Assembly: GCA_043735935.1 (NCBI GenBank)
Contig: JAYTDO010000220.1
Span: 1-12,965, forward strand
Direction of reading: 5' to 3'
Source of the DNA: JANLQB01 sp043735935
GTDB taxonomy: Bacteria; Verrucomicrobiota; Verrucomicrobiia; Chthoniobacterales; Chthoniobacteraceae
Length of the DNA: 12,965 bases
Of the stretch, positions 1 to 7,664 are shown piece by piece. How positions within the stretch are numbered: position 1 is the first letter of the stretch; every line of letters begins with the position of its first letter. A program made the translations under genes and the position numbers. Below the pieces are notes generated by a model. The model did not search any database. It was not told the DNA's origin and saw only the letters and a program-made list of their open reading frames with translations.

Positions 1-12
1 CGTTCGGGTGTG

Positions 13-21
13 TCACCTCCC
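13..21 (-). promoter_or_regulatory. Strong Shine-Dalgarno-like site, gene start off window
   Basis: Read on the minus strand this is GGGAGGTGA, whose last eight bases pair perfectly with the 16S anti-Shine-Dalgarno tail. It lies just after the stop codon of the 84-residue gene. No ATG, GTG or TTG appears in the 12 bases between the site and the window edge, so any start codon it serves would lie outside the window at a rather long spacing. It suggests that the minus-strand gene series continues beyond base 1, but chance occurrence in GC-rich DNA is possible. Confidence 0.3.
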
Positions 22-35
22 GAGTGCGGGCGGCG

Positions 36-290
36 TTAGTCTTCGACGACTCCCCGCAGCGCCATCTGCACGGCGCGATACACGTCCGGTTCCGCGAGCA
101 GCGCGGTCGCGCGGACCAGTTCCTCAGTTTCGCCCGCCGCGTGCATCCGCGCGGCGATGTTGCGAAACTCGACCGTCCTCTGCTGGTCAGGCGTCTCCTG
201 ATAACTTTCAAACCACGCCCGCAATTCAGGATCGTCGACGAGCACCTGCACGAATGTCACCAGTTCGTCGGGGAGCGGCGGCGGATTCAC
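36..290 (-). CDS. Small hypothetical protein, 84 aa
   Basis: I do not recognise this 84-residue protein. It has no signal peptide, membrane segment or cysteine. It is acidic and looks mostly helical (PDELVTFVQVL near the start, EELVRATALLAEPDVYRAVQMAL towards the end is split by one proline), which would suit a small soluble or partner-binding protein. The start codon is GTG (bases 290-288), four bases after the TGA of the OmpA-domain gene upstream, so translation is probably coupled and the two products may act together. A purine-rich AAGGGGAAG lies about ten bases before the GTG, inside the end of the upstream gene. That coupling and the ordinary amino-acid composition are the main reasons to call it real. 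Function unknown. Confidence 0.6.
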   Translation of the reverse strand: MNPPPLPDELVTFVQVLVDDPELRAWFESYQETPDQQRTVEFRNIAARMHAAGETEELVRATALLAEPDVYRAVQMALRGVVED

Positions 291-294
291 TGCG

Positions 295-1281
295 TCACTT
301 CCCCTTGTTGGTTTTGATCACGATCTCCACGCGCCGGTTCGGCGCCTGTTCCTCGACGTTGCCAGTCACGGGTTTTCCGTTCACGACGACGGGCCGCGTG
401 CTGCCATAGCCGATCGTTTGCACGCGATCCTCAGGGATGCCCATGTTCTGCAAAAGCCAAGCGCGCACCGAGTCCGCGCGGCGCTGGCTCAGGTCGATGT
501 TGTAATCGGAATTCCCCAGCGAATCCGTATGGCCTTCGATCACGAAAGTCGCACGTGGATTGCGTTTGATGATCTCACCGAGCTTCCGCAGATCCTCGAT
601 CGACTGAGGGAGAAGGTCCGCCTTGTCGTATTCAAAAAGCGCTCCGCCGCGAACACCGAGACGGTCGCCCGTGGCCAGGGGACCCGTCGCCGCGATGGCA
701 TCGTCCAGAGAGCGCAGGCCGGGGATGCCCTCGTGGTCGCCCACGCCGCCACCCATTTCCTTGCTCCCCTGCGGTAGCGTGAAGACGACCGGTTGACGCG
801 GATTACGCACGCTGTCCTTGAGCAGCGAGTTCGCGATTGAGCCGTTTTCCTTTTCCATCGCACCCGCGCTCAGGGACTCGGCCTTCGCGAGCAGGTCCTT
901 GTTCAGCGCAGTGAGGTCCGGCTTTTCCACGAGCAAAGGCGACGAGACCTCGGCGTTGGAAGGCTTGAGCGAAATCTCACTCGGCTCCACTTTCTCGACC
1001 GGCACCTCGATCTTGGGCAGCGGTTTGGGCTTTTCGGGCAGCGTGGTTTTGACCTCCTCGTTTTCGAGTGTCTTCGGGTCGATCGTCACCTGCTTCACGT
1101 TGAACATTCGCGGGACCAATCGCTCCACTTCGCCGAGCCCGAAGTTTTGCAGCCTTTTCGCCCGGAAAAACACAAACAACCCTGCGTGCAGCAGCAGCGA
1201 CACGAGCAACGCGCGGAAGATCCACTTCCGCATGATCGGCGCCTGCGCGGCATTGGCTTGGTAGGTTTCGTATCGGGCCAT
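295..1281 (-). CDS. Inner-membrane-anchored OmpA-family protein
   Basis: A 328-residue protein with one membrane helix near the N-terminus (about residues 20-39, rich in Leu, Val and Phe after IMRKWIF), a TonB-like Pro/Lys/Glu linker (about 80-105, PEKPKPLPKIEVPVEKVEP), a low-complexity middle, and a C-terminal OmpA-like peptidoglycan-binding domain (about 212-325). In that domain the GHTD motif (Asp253) and LSQRRADSV (Arg268) match the residues that bind diaminopimelate in OmpA/Pal relatives, and the PNRRVEI ending is typical. I infer a protein anchored in the inner membrane that reaches into the periplasm to grip peptidoglycan. The ATG at 1281 was chosen; an in-frame GTG at 1308 would add nine residues. 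Neither start has a clear ribosome site. It lies 63 bp downstream of the DUF1501 gene and 4 bp before the 84-aa gene. Confidence 0.85.
   Translation of the reverse strand: MARYETYQANAAQAPIMRKWIFRALLVSLLLHAGLFVFFRAKRLQNFGLGEVERLVPRMFNVKQVTIDPKTLENEEVKTTLPEKPKPLPKIEVPVEKVEPSEISLKPSNAEVSSPLLVEKPDLTALNKDLLAKAESLSAGAMEKENGSIANSLLKDSVRNPRQPVVFTLPQGSKEMGGGVGDHEGIPGLRSLDDAIAATGPLATGDRLGVRGGALFEYDKADLLPQSIEDLRKLGEIIKRNPRATFVIEGHTDSLGNSDYNIDLSQRRADSVRAWLLQNMGIPEDRVQTIGYGSTRPVVVNGKPVTGNVEEQAPNRRVEIVIKTNKGK
298..306 (-). promoter_or_regulatory. Purine-rich ribosome site for the 84-aa gene
   Basis: The minus strand reads AAGGGGAAG within the last codons of the OmpA-domain gene, with the AAGGGG core ten bases before the GTG at 290. 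It is one of the few Shine-Dalgarno-like sequences in the window and supports that GTG start. Confidence 0.3.
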
Positions 1282-1344
1282 GCGCGGACGATACACACCG
1301 CGCGCCACCGCGCGATGGGATAATTCCCCGACGCCGACGCCGAT

Positions 1345-2760
1345 CTAACCGCGAAGCAGCGCCGGCACCACCGCGCCCTTCCCGTCCGGCGTGGTGTAAA
1401 ATGGGCGGCCCTCGATCTCGTAATGGGTCTCCGCGGCGATGCCGAGCGCGTGATACATCGTCTGGTGGAGTTGCGCGATCGTGACCGGGTTCTCCACCGC
1501 GGCGCACGGGCGCTCGTCGGCGGTCTTGCCGTGGATATAACCGCGCTTCACCCCGCCGCCAAACATCAGCACCGAGCCCGCTCCGGTGAAATGCCGATGC
1601 ATGCCGTAGTGCGTCGGGGCCTCGATCTTCGGCGGCAGCGCCTTCAGGTCCCGGCCCTGTTCGGCGGGGTTCTCCACCGTCCCCTCGATCATGGCGTCGC
1701 GGCTGAATTCGCTCGCGACGATCACCATCGTGCGGTCGAGCAACCCGCGGGTTTCCAGGTCCTTCACGAGTTGCGCGATCGGGCGGTCGATCTGTTTTTT
1801 CATGATCGCGGCGCGGTCGTGCCCGTCCTTGTGCGTGTCCCAATACTCGAAAGGGATGTATTCGCTCGTCACCTCGATGAACCGCGCGCCGCCTTCCACC
1901 AGCCGCCGCGCGAGCAGACAGCCGAGGCCGAATCGACCCGTATTGTATGCGTCGTAGCTTTCCTTCGGTTCGAGGGCCAAATCGAACGCCGTCGCTTCGG
2001 GCGAACGCAACAGCGCATACGCCTGCTCCATCGAGCGGACGAGCGAATCCTGCTGGTAACCGCTCGCCTTGCCCGCGAAGCCGCTCGCCTTCAGCATCTC
2101 GCGAAAGAGCGCCTGCCGAGCCTCGAAGCGCTCCGGCGTCACTCCCTTTGCGGGGCGCACGGTCTCGAGCGCCGCGGTCGGTTCCTCCACGATGAACGGC
2201 TCGAACTCGCGCCCGAGGAATCCCGCCGTGTGAAAGGCCTTCAGCTCCTCCTTCTCGCCGCGATCGAACCGCTGCCCGACGACGATAAACGGCGGCACGA
2301 CCGGGTTCCGCGGCCCGAGTTCCTTCGCGATCCATGCGCCCAGATGCGGCGCCGCCACGCTCTGCGGCGGCTCGTAGCACGTGTGCCAGTGGAACTGGTG
2401 GCGCGTGTGCAAAATCTTCCCCATGTCCGCAACCGTGTGCGAGCGGATCAGCGTGCCGCGATCGAGCACCTTGCCGATCTCCTCCAGCCCCTCGGAAAGC
2501 ATCACGCCATCGAGCACTGTCGGCTTCGCGTCGAACGTCGACAGCAAGCTCGCCGGGTCCATCCCGGCGGCGAACGGCGCCTTGCGTTTCGGATCAAAAG
2601 TCTCGGTGTGCGCCATGCCGCCGGCCATCCACAGCAGGATCACCGAATCGGCCGTCGCCTTCGGCTTTTTCGCTGCGCCAAACACCCGCTGCGGCTGCCC
2701 GGTGGCGAGCGCGGCCACGGACGCGGCGGAAATCTTTTCGAGGAAAGTGCGACGGTTCAT
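1345..2760 (-). CDS. DUF1501 family secreted protein (Tat signal)
   Basis: A 471-residue protein of the DUF1501 family, whose fold is related to sulfatases and alkaline phosphatases; the substrate is not established. It opens with MNRRTFLEKISAASVAALATG, a twin-arginine signal with RRTFL followed by a short hydrophobic stretch, so export as a folded protein is expected. Family landmarks are visible: LLWMAGGMAHTETFDPK (about 43-59), SHTVADMGKILHTRHQFH (about 107-124), GLGCLLARRLVEGGARFIEV (about 278-297), YWDTHKDGH (about 307-314), IVASEFSR, and HYGMHRHFTGAGSVLMFGGGVKRG is split here only by my reading. Histidines and aspartates in these motifs could bind metal. The length is normal for the family. 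Its ATG follows the stop codon of the cytochrome/DUF1549 gene with no base between them, so the pair is surely co-transcribed, the usual arrangement in Planctomycetota and Verrucomicrobiota. Confidence 0.93.
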   Translation of the reverse strand: MNRRTFLEKISAASVAALATGQPQRVFGAAKKPKATADSVILLWMAGGMAHTETFDPKRKAPFAAGMDPASLLSTFDAKPTVLDGVMLSEGLEEIGKVLDRGTLIRSHTVADMGKILHTRHQFHWHTCYEPPQSVAAPHLGAWIAKELGPRNPVVPPFIVVGQRFDRGEKEELKAFHTAGFLGREFEPFIVEEPTAALETVRPAKGVTPERFEARQALFREMLKASGFAGKASGYQQDSLVRSMEQAYALLRSPEATAFDLALEPKESYDAYNTGRFGLGCLLARRLVEGGARFIEVTSEYIPFEYWDTHKDGHDRAAIMKKQIDRPIAQLVKDLETRGLLDRTMVIVASEFSRDAMIEGTVENPAEQGRDLKALPPKIEAPTHYGMHRHFTGAGSVLMFGGGVKRGYIHGKTADERPCAAVENPVTIAQLHQTMYHALGIAAETHYEIEGRPFYTTPDGKGAVVPALLRG

Positions 2761-5130
2761 TTAGCGGATGAGTTGGAATTCAGGCTGCGAGAAGATAGCC
2801 CAGAGCAGGTCGTTTGGCGCCGTGTTTGCAAAGGCCATTTCCTCGGCGCGCGGGTCCCTCAGCAGCGCCGCGCGATAGATCGCGGCGAGGCGCTCCTTCG
2901 GATCGGGCACCTTGTTCATCCACGCGGCCCCGGCGCGATCAAGCGCGGCGGAATACGAGCGGCCATTCGCGAAGGTGAGCGCCTGCAGCAGCGTCGCCTG
3001 GCTGGCTCGGCTCATCGTCACTTGATCGCGGATCGGTCGGCCCAGCGCGGCTTGCAGCGCGTCGTTTTGGGAAAACGCGGCGCGCACGATGAACGGCTGG
3101 TCGTTCAGCGTGAAACCGGCGAGCCCGCCCCACGGCAAGCCGCCCGGCCCGAGCACGATCGCCGAGCCCCATTCGCGATCGTCGAACTCCGGCTTCTCCC
3201 AGCCCGGCTTCGGTTGTGCGCTCGATTTCCATCCGGGCCCGCTGCTCAGGATCATCGGCGCCTTTTCCCCCTCAAACCAAATCCCCAGCGCAAACCGCAA
3301 CCCCGCCGCGCCGCGCTCGGTGTTCTCCGCCTCGATCGCGAGCGTGAGGCTGTGCTGGCCCGCGACCGCATCCGTGAAATCCTCCGTCACTGCGCGTTCC
3401 CATGCCGAGCTGCCGAAGATGCGCGTGCCATTGGCGTAGCAGGCAAAAATATTGTCCGCCGTGCCCACCGCGCGCGCCACCCGGACACGACGGCCCGGCG
3501 GCAGTTCGACCTTCAGGCGGAACCAGCGTTTGCCTTCCGGATAGGCATTGAGATCCGCGATGCCTTCGTCATGCCAGATCCACACTGCGCCCGCGGCGAA
3601 CTGCGGGCTTTTTTCCGTCGCCGCGAAGGCATTCTGAGTGACCAGCGGCACCGCGATGCGGCCCACGGCGTCGGTGAATTGCTCCGCGCTCATCCGCCGC
3701 ACGACCGGCCCGCGGAAGACGAAATCCTGACGGGCGAGATCTTCGGAGTTGGCGACTTCCACGGCGGGCAGAGCGTAGGCGCCGGAGGTCAGGATCAGCC
3801 GCAACGTGCGCTTCACCTTCCAGCCGTTGTCGGCGAAATCCGCCGCCAGCCAATCGAGCAAATCGCGGCTCCACGGCGCATTGTCCATCACGTCGACGGG
3901 CTCGACCAGACCGCGCCCGAAACAAGCGGCCCAGAGCCGATTCACCAGCACCCGGGCGAGGCGACCGTCCTCCTTTTTCGTGAGCAATGCGGCGAGTTGC
4001 TTCTGCCTTTCCGGACGCGGCGCTGCGGGGTCGGGCGTTCCGAGTTCCGGCCAGAAAAAGCCGGGCGCGCTGGTCTTCCCGGTCGCCACGTCGCACCGAA
4101 AGACGTCGAGCGGCTTATCCGCGAAGACCGCGGCGAGCGCATGGGAATCGGTGAGTTTGTAGTCGTTGATGAATGAGTCGTGGCAACTCGCGCACTTGAG
4201 ATTCAGGCCGAGGAATACCTGGGCGACGTTCTGCGCCGCCTGCAATTCCACACGCTGACCGGCGCTCACGTTGCCCCGCCATTTGATGCCTTTGATGAAC
4301 CCCTCGGCACCCGCCGCCGGCGTCACCAGATCGCGGACGAATTGATCGTAGGCCTGGTCGCCTTCCAGCGCCGAATAGAGCCATTGCGAAATCTGGGCGC
4401 GCCCGCCGTCGATGTAACCGGCGCCGGTGTAATCGTTGCGCAATGCGTCGTTCCAAAAGGTCAGCCAATGCGCCGCGTAGTCCGCATTCCGCGCGAGCAG
4501 ACCGTCCACCGCCGCCGCGCGGTCGCCCTTGAACGCCTGCATCTCCGCCCAAGTCGGCGCGAGGCCGATGGCGTCCAGCGACGCGCGCCGGAGGAAGGTG
4601 CGATCGTCGACCGCCGGTGGCGAGGTGATCTTTTTCTCCGCGAAATATGCCGCGACGAACCGGTCGATCGGGTTCGCGATTTTTTCACTGCCGGCGGGAA
4701 AAGCCGGGGTGCGCGGCGCGAGCGGAGCGCGCTGGAAGACGATGCCGGCCGTCGCGCCATCCGGCCACGGCGCTCCCGCGGCGATCCATTTCACCAGCAC
4801 GGCCAAATCCTGCGGATCGAGCGGCCCCTTCTCGGGCGGCATCACGTCGTCGTCGCCGTGCTTGAGCCGGATGCGGCGAATGAGATCGCTGCCGTCCGCG
4901 TTCCCGGGTTTGATGACCACGCCGTCCTCGCCGCCTTTCATCGCCGCATCCCGGAGGTCGAGGCGGAGGCCGCCCTTCTGTTTCTGCTGGCCGTGGCATT
5001 TCGTGCAGTTGTGCGCGAGGACGCCGCGGGCCGAGATCGACAGCGCGACCTGCTCCGGCGTCAGCGCGTCCGCCGCGCGGGCGAGACCGGCGGCGATCAG
5101 GAGGGCGATGGCGAGGATGGCGCGTGGCAT
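2761..5130 (-). CDS. PSCyt1 / DUF1549 / DUF1553 c-type cytochrome protein
   Basis: A 789-residue exported protein. Residues 1-22 form a signal peptide ending in ARAADA. A PSCyt1-type cytochrome region follows, with the haem site CTKCH (42-46) and MPPEKGPLDP (97-106) as the likely region of the distal ligand. The DUF1549 part (about 152-350) starts at NPIDRFVAAYF and includes a second CASCH (313-317). The DUF1553 part begins at about 388 (GRLARVLVNRLWAACFGRGL) and ends with LLWAIFSQPEFQLIR at the C-terminus. Between about 515 and 672 there is an extra segment rich in beta strands and aromatic residues that resembles a galactose-binding-like sandwich. Role: probably a periplasmic electron-transfer or polymer-processing protein working with the DUF1501 partner; the reaction is unknown. 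The ATG at 5130 is the first base of a divergent gap and has no clear ribosome site. Confidence 0.93.
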   Translation of the reverse strand: MPRAILAIALLIAAGLARAADALTPEQVALSISARGVLAHNCTKCHGQQKQKGGLRLDLRDAAMKGGEDGVVIKPGNADGSDLIRRIRLKHGDDDVMPPEKGPLDPQDLAVLVKWIAAGAPWPDGATAGIVFQRAPLAPRTPAFPAGSEKIANPIDRFVAAYFAEKKITSPPAVDDRTFLRRASLDAIGLAPTWAEMQAFKGDRAAAVDGLLARNADYAAHWLTFWNDALRNDYTGAGYIDGGRAQISQWLYSALEGDQAYDQFVRDLVTPAAGAEGFIKGIKWRGNVSAGQRVELQAAQNVAQVFLGLNLKCASCHDSFINDYKLTDSHALAAVFADKPLDVFRCDVATGKTSAPGFFWPELGTPDPAAPRPERQKQLAALLTKKEDGRLARVLVNRLWAACFGRGLVEPVDVMDNAPWSRDLLDWLAADFADNGWKVKRTLRLILTSGAYALPAVEVANSEDLARQDFVFRGPVVRRMSAEQFTDAVGRIAVPLVTQNAFAATEKSPQFAAGAVWIWHDEGIADLNAYPEGKRWFRLKVELPPGRRVRVARAVGTADNIFACYANGTRIFGSSAWERAVTEDFTDAVAGQHSLTLAIEAENTERGAAGLRFALGIWFEGEKAPMILSSGPGWKSSAQPKPGWEKPEFDDREWGSAIVLGPGGLPWGGLAGFTLNDQPFIVRAAFSQNDALQAALGRPIRDQVTMSRASQATLLQALTFANGRSYSAALDRAGAAWMNKVPDPKERLAAIYRAALLRDPRAEEMAFANTAPNDLLWAIFSQPEFQLIR

Positions 5131-5251
5131 GGTGGGGAGTAAAGGCGGCGGACGGGAGAGTCTTAGGTGCCTAGCGCGGGATCGGGAGGCAAGGCTGGTG
5201 ACGGATTATTCCTTGCGCGCGAAGGGCGTGCCGCGCAATTTCGCCGCCCTT
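5131..5251. promoter_or_regulatory. Divergent intergenic region, cytochrome operon / glyS
   Basis: This 121-bp gap separates the minus-strand cytochrome operon from plus-strand glyS, so it should hold promoters in both directions. I could not identify convincing -35/-10 pairs or a T-box-like leader. It contains a small palindrome TAGGTGCCTA (5164-5173) and an AT-richer patch at about 5204-5212. No Shine-Dalgarno sequence precedes either start codon. Confidence 0.4.
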
Positions 5252-7216
5252 ATGAGCCAGCCGAGCCAGCCGAAAGAAATCCCGTTGATGGAGAAGATCG
5301 TGTCGCTGTGCAAACGGCGCGGTTTCATTTTCCAAAGCTCGGAGATCTACGGCGGCATCAATGGCTTTTGGGATTACGGCCCGCTCGGTGCGGAGCTAAA
5401 GCGCAACCTGCGCGACACCTGGTGGCGCGCGATGACCCGCGACCGCGAGGATGTCGTGGGCCTGGACGCGACGATCATCATGCACCCGAATATCTGGAAG
5501 GCGTCCGGCCATGTGGACACGTTCAGCGATCCGATGAGCGATTGTTTGGTGACGCAGAAGCGCTTCCGTTCGGACCATGTAGAGCCGCAGTCGGGCGTGG
5601 TGTTTCACTTCAGTGGCGCAAAGGGGATAATAGACGAAAGCGAAGCTGAGAAACTTCTGGAGACAGTCATTCCTGATATTTTAAAGCAGTCCGGCATTGA
5701 GATGGTGTCGGAGTTTCTCGATACTGCCCGCCGACTAAAAACAGCCCAAGGTGGTTGGTTGGGCGCCATATTGGCTACTTGCGACATGCTTCGGACGGCG
5801 GACCCTGATCGACGGCTTATTTCAGCTCACTTCGCCCCAGAATGTTCGACTCCATTCTCCGTGTTACTTGCACCCGGTAAACCACCGGAGAGCGCACTCA
5901 AAACTGCAAAGCTGTATTACGAACAGCGCGGAGTTGTTGCCCCGGAACCGATCCTCCTGCGCCAAGAGAAAGTCGAGAACTCGCGCGCCTTCAACCCCGA
6001 GAACGGCGCGCAGCTCACGGAGCCGAAGCCATTTAACCTGATGTTCGTCAGCCACGCCGGCCCGATCGCCAGTGAGGAGAATCGAGTCTATCTCCGTCCC
6101 GAGACCGCGCAGGCGATCTTCGCGCAGTTCAAGAATGTCGTCGATTCCACGCGGCAGAAGGTGCCGTTCGGCGTGTGCCAGATCGGCAAGGCGTTTCGCA
6201 ATGAGGTGACGCCGCGAAACTTCACGTTCCGCTCGCGCGAGTTCGAGCAGATGGAACTCGAGTTTTTCATCAAGCCCGACGAAGCCGTCGAGGCCGTGTG
6301 CGGCAGCGTGGCGACGTGGAGCGACGGCGCGGATCTTTCGACGCCGCAGGAAAACTGGGGCTGGGAGCTTTGGCACCACTATTGGGAGCACGAGCGCGTG
6401 CGTTATTACGCGGGGATCGGGCTCGGGGCGGATGTGCTGGATTATCACCGCCAGCAGAAGGATGAGCTGGCGCATTATGCGCGGGCTTGCGTGGATATTT
6501 TGTTCAAGTTCCCGTTTGGCACCGAGGAGCTCGAGGGCATCGCGGCCCGCAGCGACTTCGATCTTTCACAGCACCAGAAGCACTCGGGCAAGGCGCAGGA
6601 GGTCTTTGATGAGGAGGTGAAAAACGCGTTCGCGAAGTGGACCGACGAGCAGCGAGCCGCGCTGGTGGAGCGGAAAAAGGCGGAGCATCAAGCCAAGGAA
6701 AAGGGCGGCCTGACCGACGCCGAAGTGCAGGAGTGGTGCGACCGGCTTTTCAAGGGCTTTTACGTGCCGCATGTGATCGAACCGAGCGCCGGCCTGGACC
6801 GACTCGCGCTCGCGGTGATCGCAAACGCCTTCACCGAAGTGGAGAAAACCGACGCGAAGGGAAACAAGGAAACCGTGACCGTCATGCGCCTCCACCCGCG
6901 CATCGCACCGGTGAAGGTGGGCGTCTTCCCGCTGCTCAAGAACAAGCCGGAGCTGGTGGCGAAGGCGCGTGAAGTTTACGACCTGCTGCGCCGCTCGATG
7001 GCGTGCTTTTACGATGAAGGCGGAAGCATCGGGAAACGCTACGCCCGGCAGGATGAAGCCGGGACGCCGTTCTGCGTCACGATCGACTTCGACACGCTGG
7101 GAGAAAAAGGCCCTGAGCTGAAAGAAACCGTGACGCTGCGCCATCGCGACGACGGCTCCCAGGAACGCGTGCAGATCAGCGATCTGCTCGGGCGACTGCT
7201 GCCGGTGGTGTCGTGA
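5252..7216 (+). CDS. glyS: Glycine--tRNA ligase (alpha2 type)
   Basis: This is a class II glycyl-tRNA synthetase of the single-chain, homodimeric type, which charges tRNA-Gly using ATP. Landmarks in the 654-residue product: GFIFQSSEIYGGINGFWDYG (24-43), SGHVDTFSDPMSDC (85-98), FNLMF (261-265), YLRPETAQ (280-287), motif 2 QIGKAFRNEVTPRNFTFRSRE (310-330), EQMELEFF, ELEGIAARSDFDL (426-438), motif 3 EPSAGLDRLAL (510-520), and the anticodon-binding domain from about 549 (HPRIAPVKVGVFPLLKNK). The Thermus thermophilus enzyme, as I recall it, is about 506 residues; the extra length lies mainly at 124-245, with smaller inserts near 345-370 and 455-495. A zinc-type CPxCG before FNLMF is absent; the sequence there is FNPENG. 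The codons for about 124-230 are lower in GC than the rest. The ATG at 5252 was chosen because homology starts soon after; no ribosome site is visible. The 3' end overlaps folA on the other strand. Some catalogues name this form glyQS. Confidence 0.95.
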   Translation: MSQPSQPKEIPLMEKIVSLCKRRGFIFQSSEIYGGINGFWDYGPLGAELKRNLRDTWWRAMTRDREDVVGLDATIIMHPNIWKASGHVDTFSDPMSDCLVTQKRFRSDHVEPQSGVVFHFSGAKGIIDESEAEKLLETVIPDILKQSGIEMVSEFLDTARRLKTAQGGWLGAILATCDMLRTADPDRRLISAHFAPECSTPFSVLLAPGKPPESALKTAKLYYEQRGVVAPEPILLRQEKVENSRAFNPENGAQLTEPKPFNLMFVSHAGPIASEENRVYLRPETAQAIFAQFKNVVDSTRQKVPFGVCQIGKAFRNEVTPRNFTFRSREFEQMELEFFIKPDEAVEAVCGSVATWSDGADLSTPQENWGWELWHHYWEHERVRYYAGIGLGADVLDYHRQQKDELAHYARACVDILFKFPFGTEELEGIAARSDFDLSQHQKHSGKAQEVFDEEVKNAFAKWTDEQRAALVERKKAEHQAKEKGGLTDAEVQEWCDRLFKGFYVPHVIEPSAGLDRLALAVIANAFTEVEKTDAKGNKETVTVMRLHPRIAPVKVGVFPLLKNKPELVAKAREVYDLLRRSMACFYDEGGSIGKRYARQDEAGTPFCVTIDFDTLGEKGPELKETVTLRHRDDGSQERVQISDLLGRLLPVVS

Positions 7217-7661
7217 TCCGCCGGTAGTGGCGCACTTCAAAATCGGGCGTGACTAGCGGGATGTCGGCCAGCGCGAAGGCTTCCTCGAAAGCGGGGAAGA
7301 ACGCGTCGCCCTCGACCTCGCGCTGGACGACCGTGAGGAAAAGATCGGTGCAGCGCGGGAGAAGCACGATGTAGATTTCGGCGCCGCCGATAAGGAAGAC
7401 GCCTTCGGGAAACGCGGCCTCGTCAAAGGTCGCGGCGTCCCGGATGACTTCGACGCCGGGGATGGCCGGGCCGCGGGTGAGGACGAGATTGCGCCGGCCC
7501 GGGAGGGGTTTACCCAGAGATTCATAAGTGCGCCGGCCCATGAGCACGGCGTGGCCGAGCGTGGTGCGCTTGAACCACCCGAAGTCGGCCGGAAGGTGCC
7601 ACGGAATTTGGCCGCCGCGCCCGATGACGCGGTTCAGGGACATGGCGGCGATGGCTTTCAC
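7176..7661 (-). CDS. folA: Dihydrofolate reductase
   Basis: DHFR reduces dihydrofolate to tetrahydrofolate with NADPH and so restores the cofactor that thymidylate synthase oxidises. The 161-residue protein has the usual motifs: the N-terminal MKAIAAMSLNRVIGRGGQIPW (split at residue 20 in the family profile), LPADFGWFK with the proton-relay acid Asp26 (Asp27 in E. coli), MGRRTYESLGKPLPGRRN (41-58), and FLIGGAEIY (89-97) for NADPH binding. The start codon is GTG at 7661, only three bases after the TAG of thyA, which indicates an operon with coupled translation. The last 12 or so residues (from TTPPAAV) go beyond the usual end near HYRR and are encoded in DNA that also codes, on the plus strand, for the end of glyS; the two genes overlap tail to tail by 41 bp. 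Confidence 0.95.
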   Translation of the reverse strand: MKAIAAMSLNRVIGRGGQIPWHLPADFGWFKRTTLGHAVLMGRRTYESLGKPLPGRRNLVLTRGPAIPGVEVIRDAATFDEAAFPEGVFLIGGAEIYIVLLPRCTDLFLTVVQREVEGDAFFPAFEEAFALADIPLVTPDFEVRHYRRITTPPAAVARADR

Positions 7662-7664
7662 GGG

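Noticed and set aside
977..2380. Second long minus-strand frame overlapping the DUF1501 and OmpA-domain genes
   Set aside because: The product is extremely rich in Arg and Gly with no motif, while the alternative frames have clear family matches, a Tat signal and an OmpA domain.
1423..4176. Very long open frame (over 900 codons) on the plus strand opposite the DUF1501 and cytochrome genes
   Set aside because: It is a composition artefact of GC-rich coding DNA. Its product is dominated by Arg, His, Ala and Leu without recognisable domains, and it spans two well-supported genes on the other strand.
5213..5241. Possible glyS promoter TTGCGC - 17 bases - CAATTT
   Set aside because: The -10 element matches the consensus at too few positions to support a call.
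4529..5251. Upstream extension of the glyS frame to a start near 4529
   Set aside because: The extra 241 codons run antisense through the cytochrome gene and show no GlyRS similarity; the ATG at 5252 sits just before the family homology.
5621..5945. Intein in glyS
   Set aside because: The low-GC insert is too short for a typical intein, does not begin with Cys or Ser at a conserved junction, and lacks the terminal His-Asn followed by Cys/Ser/Thr.
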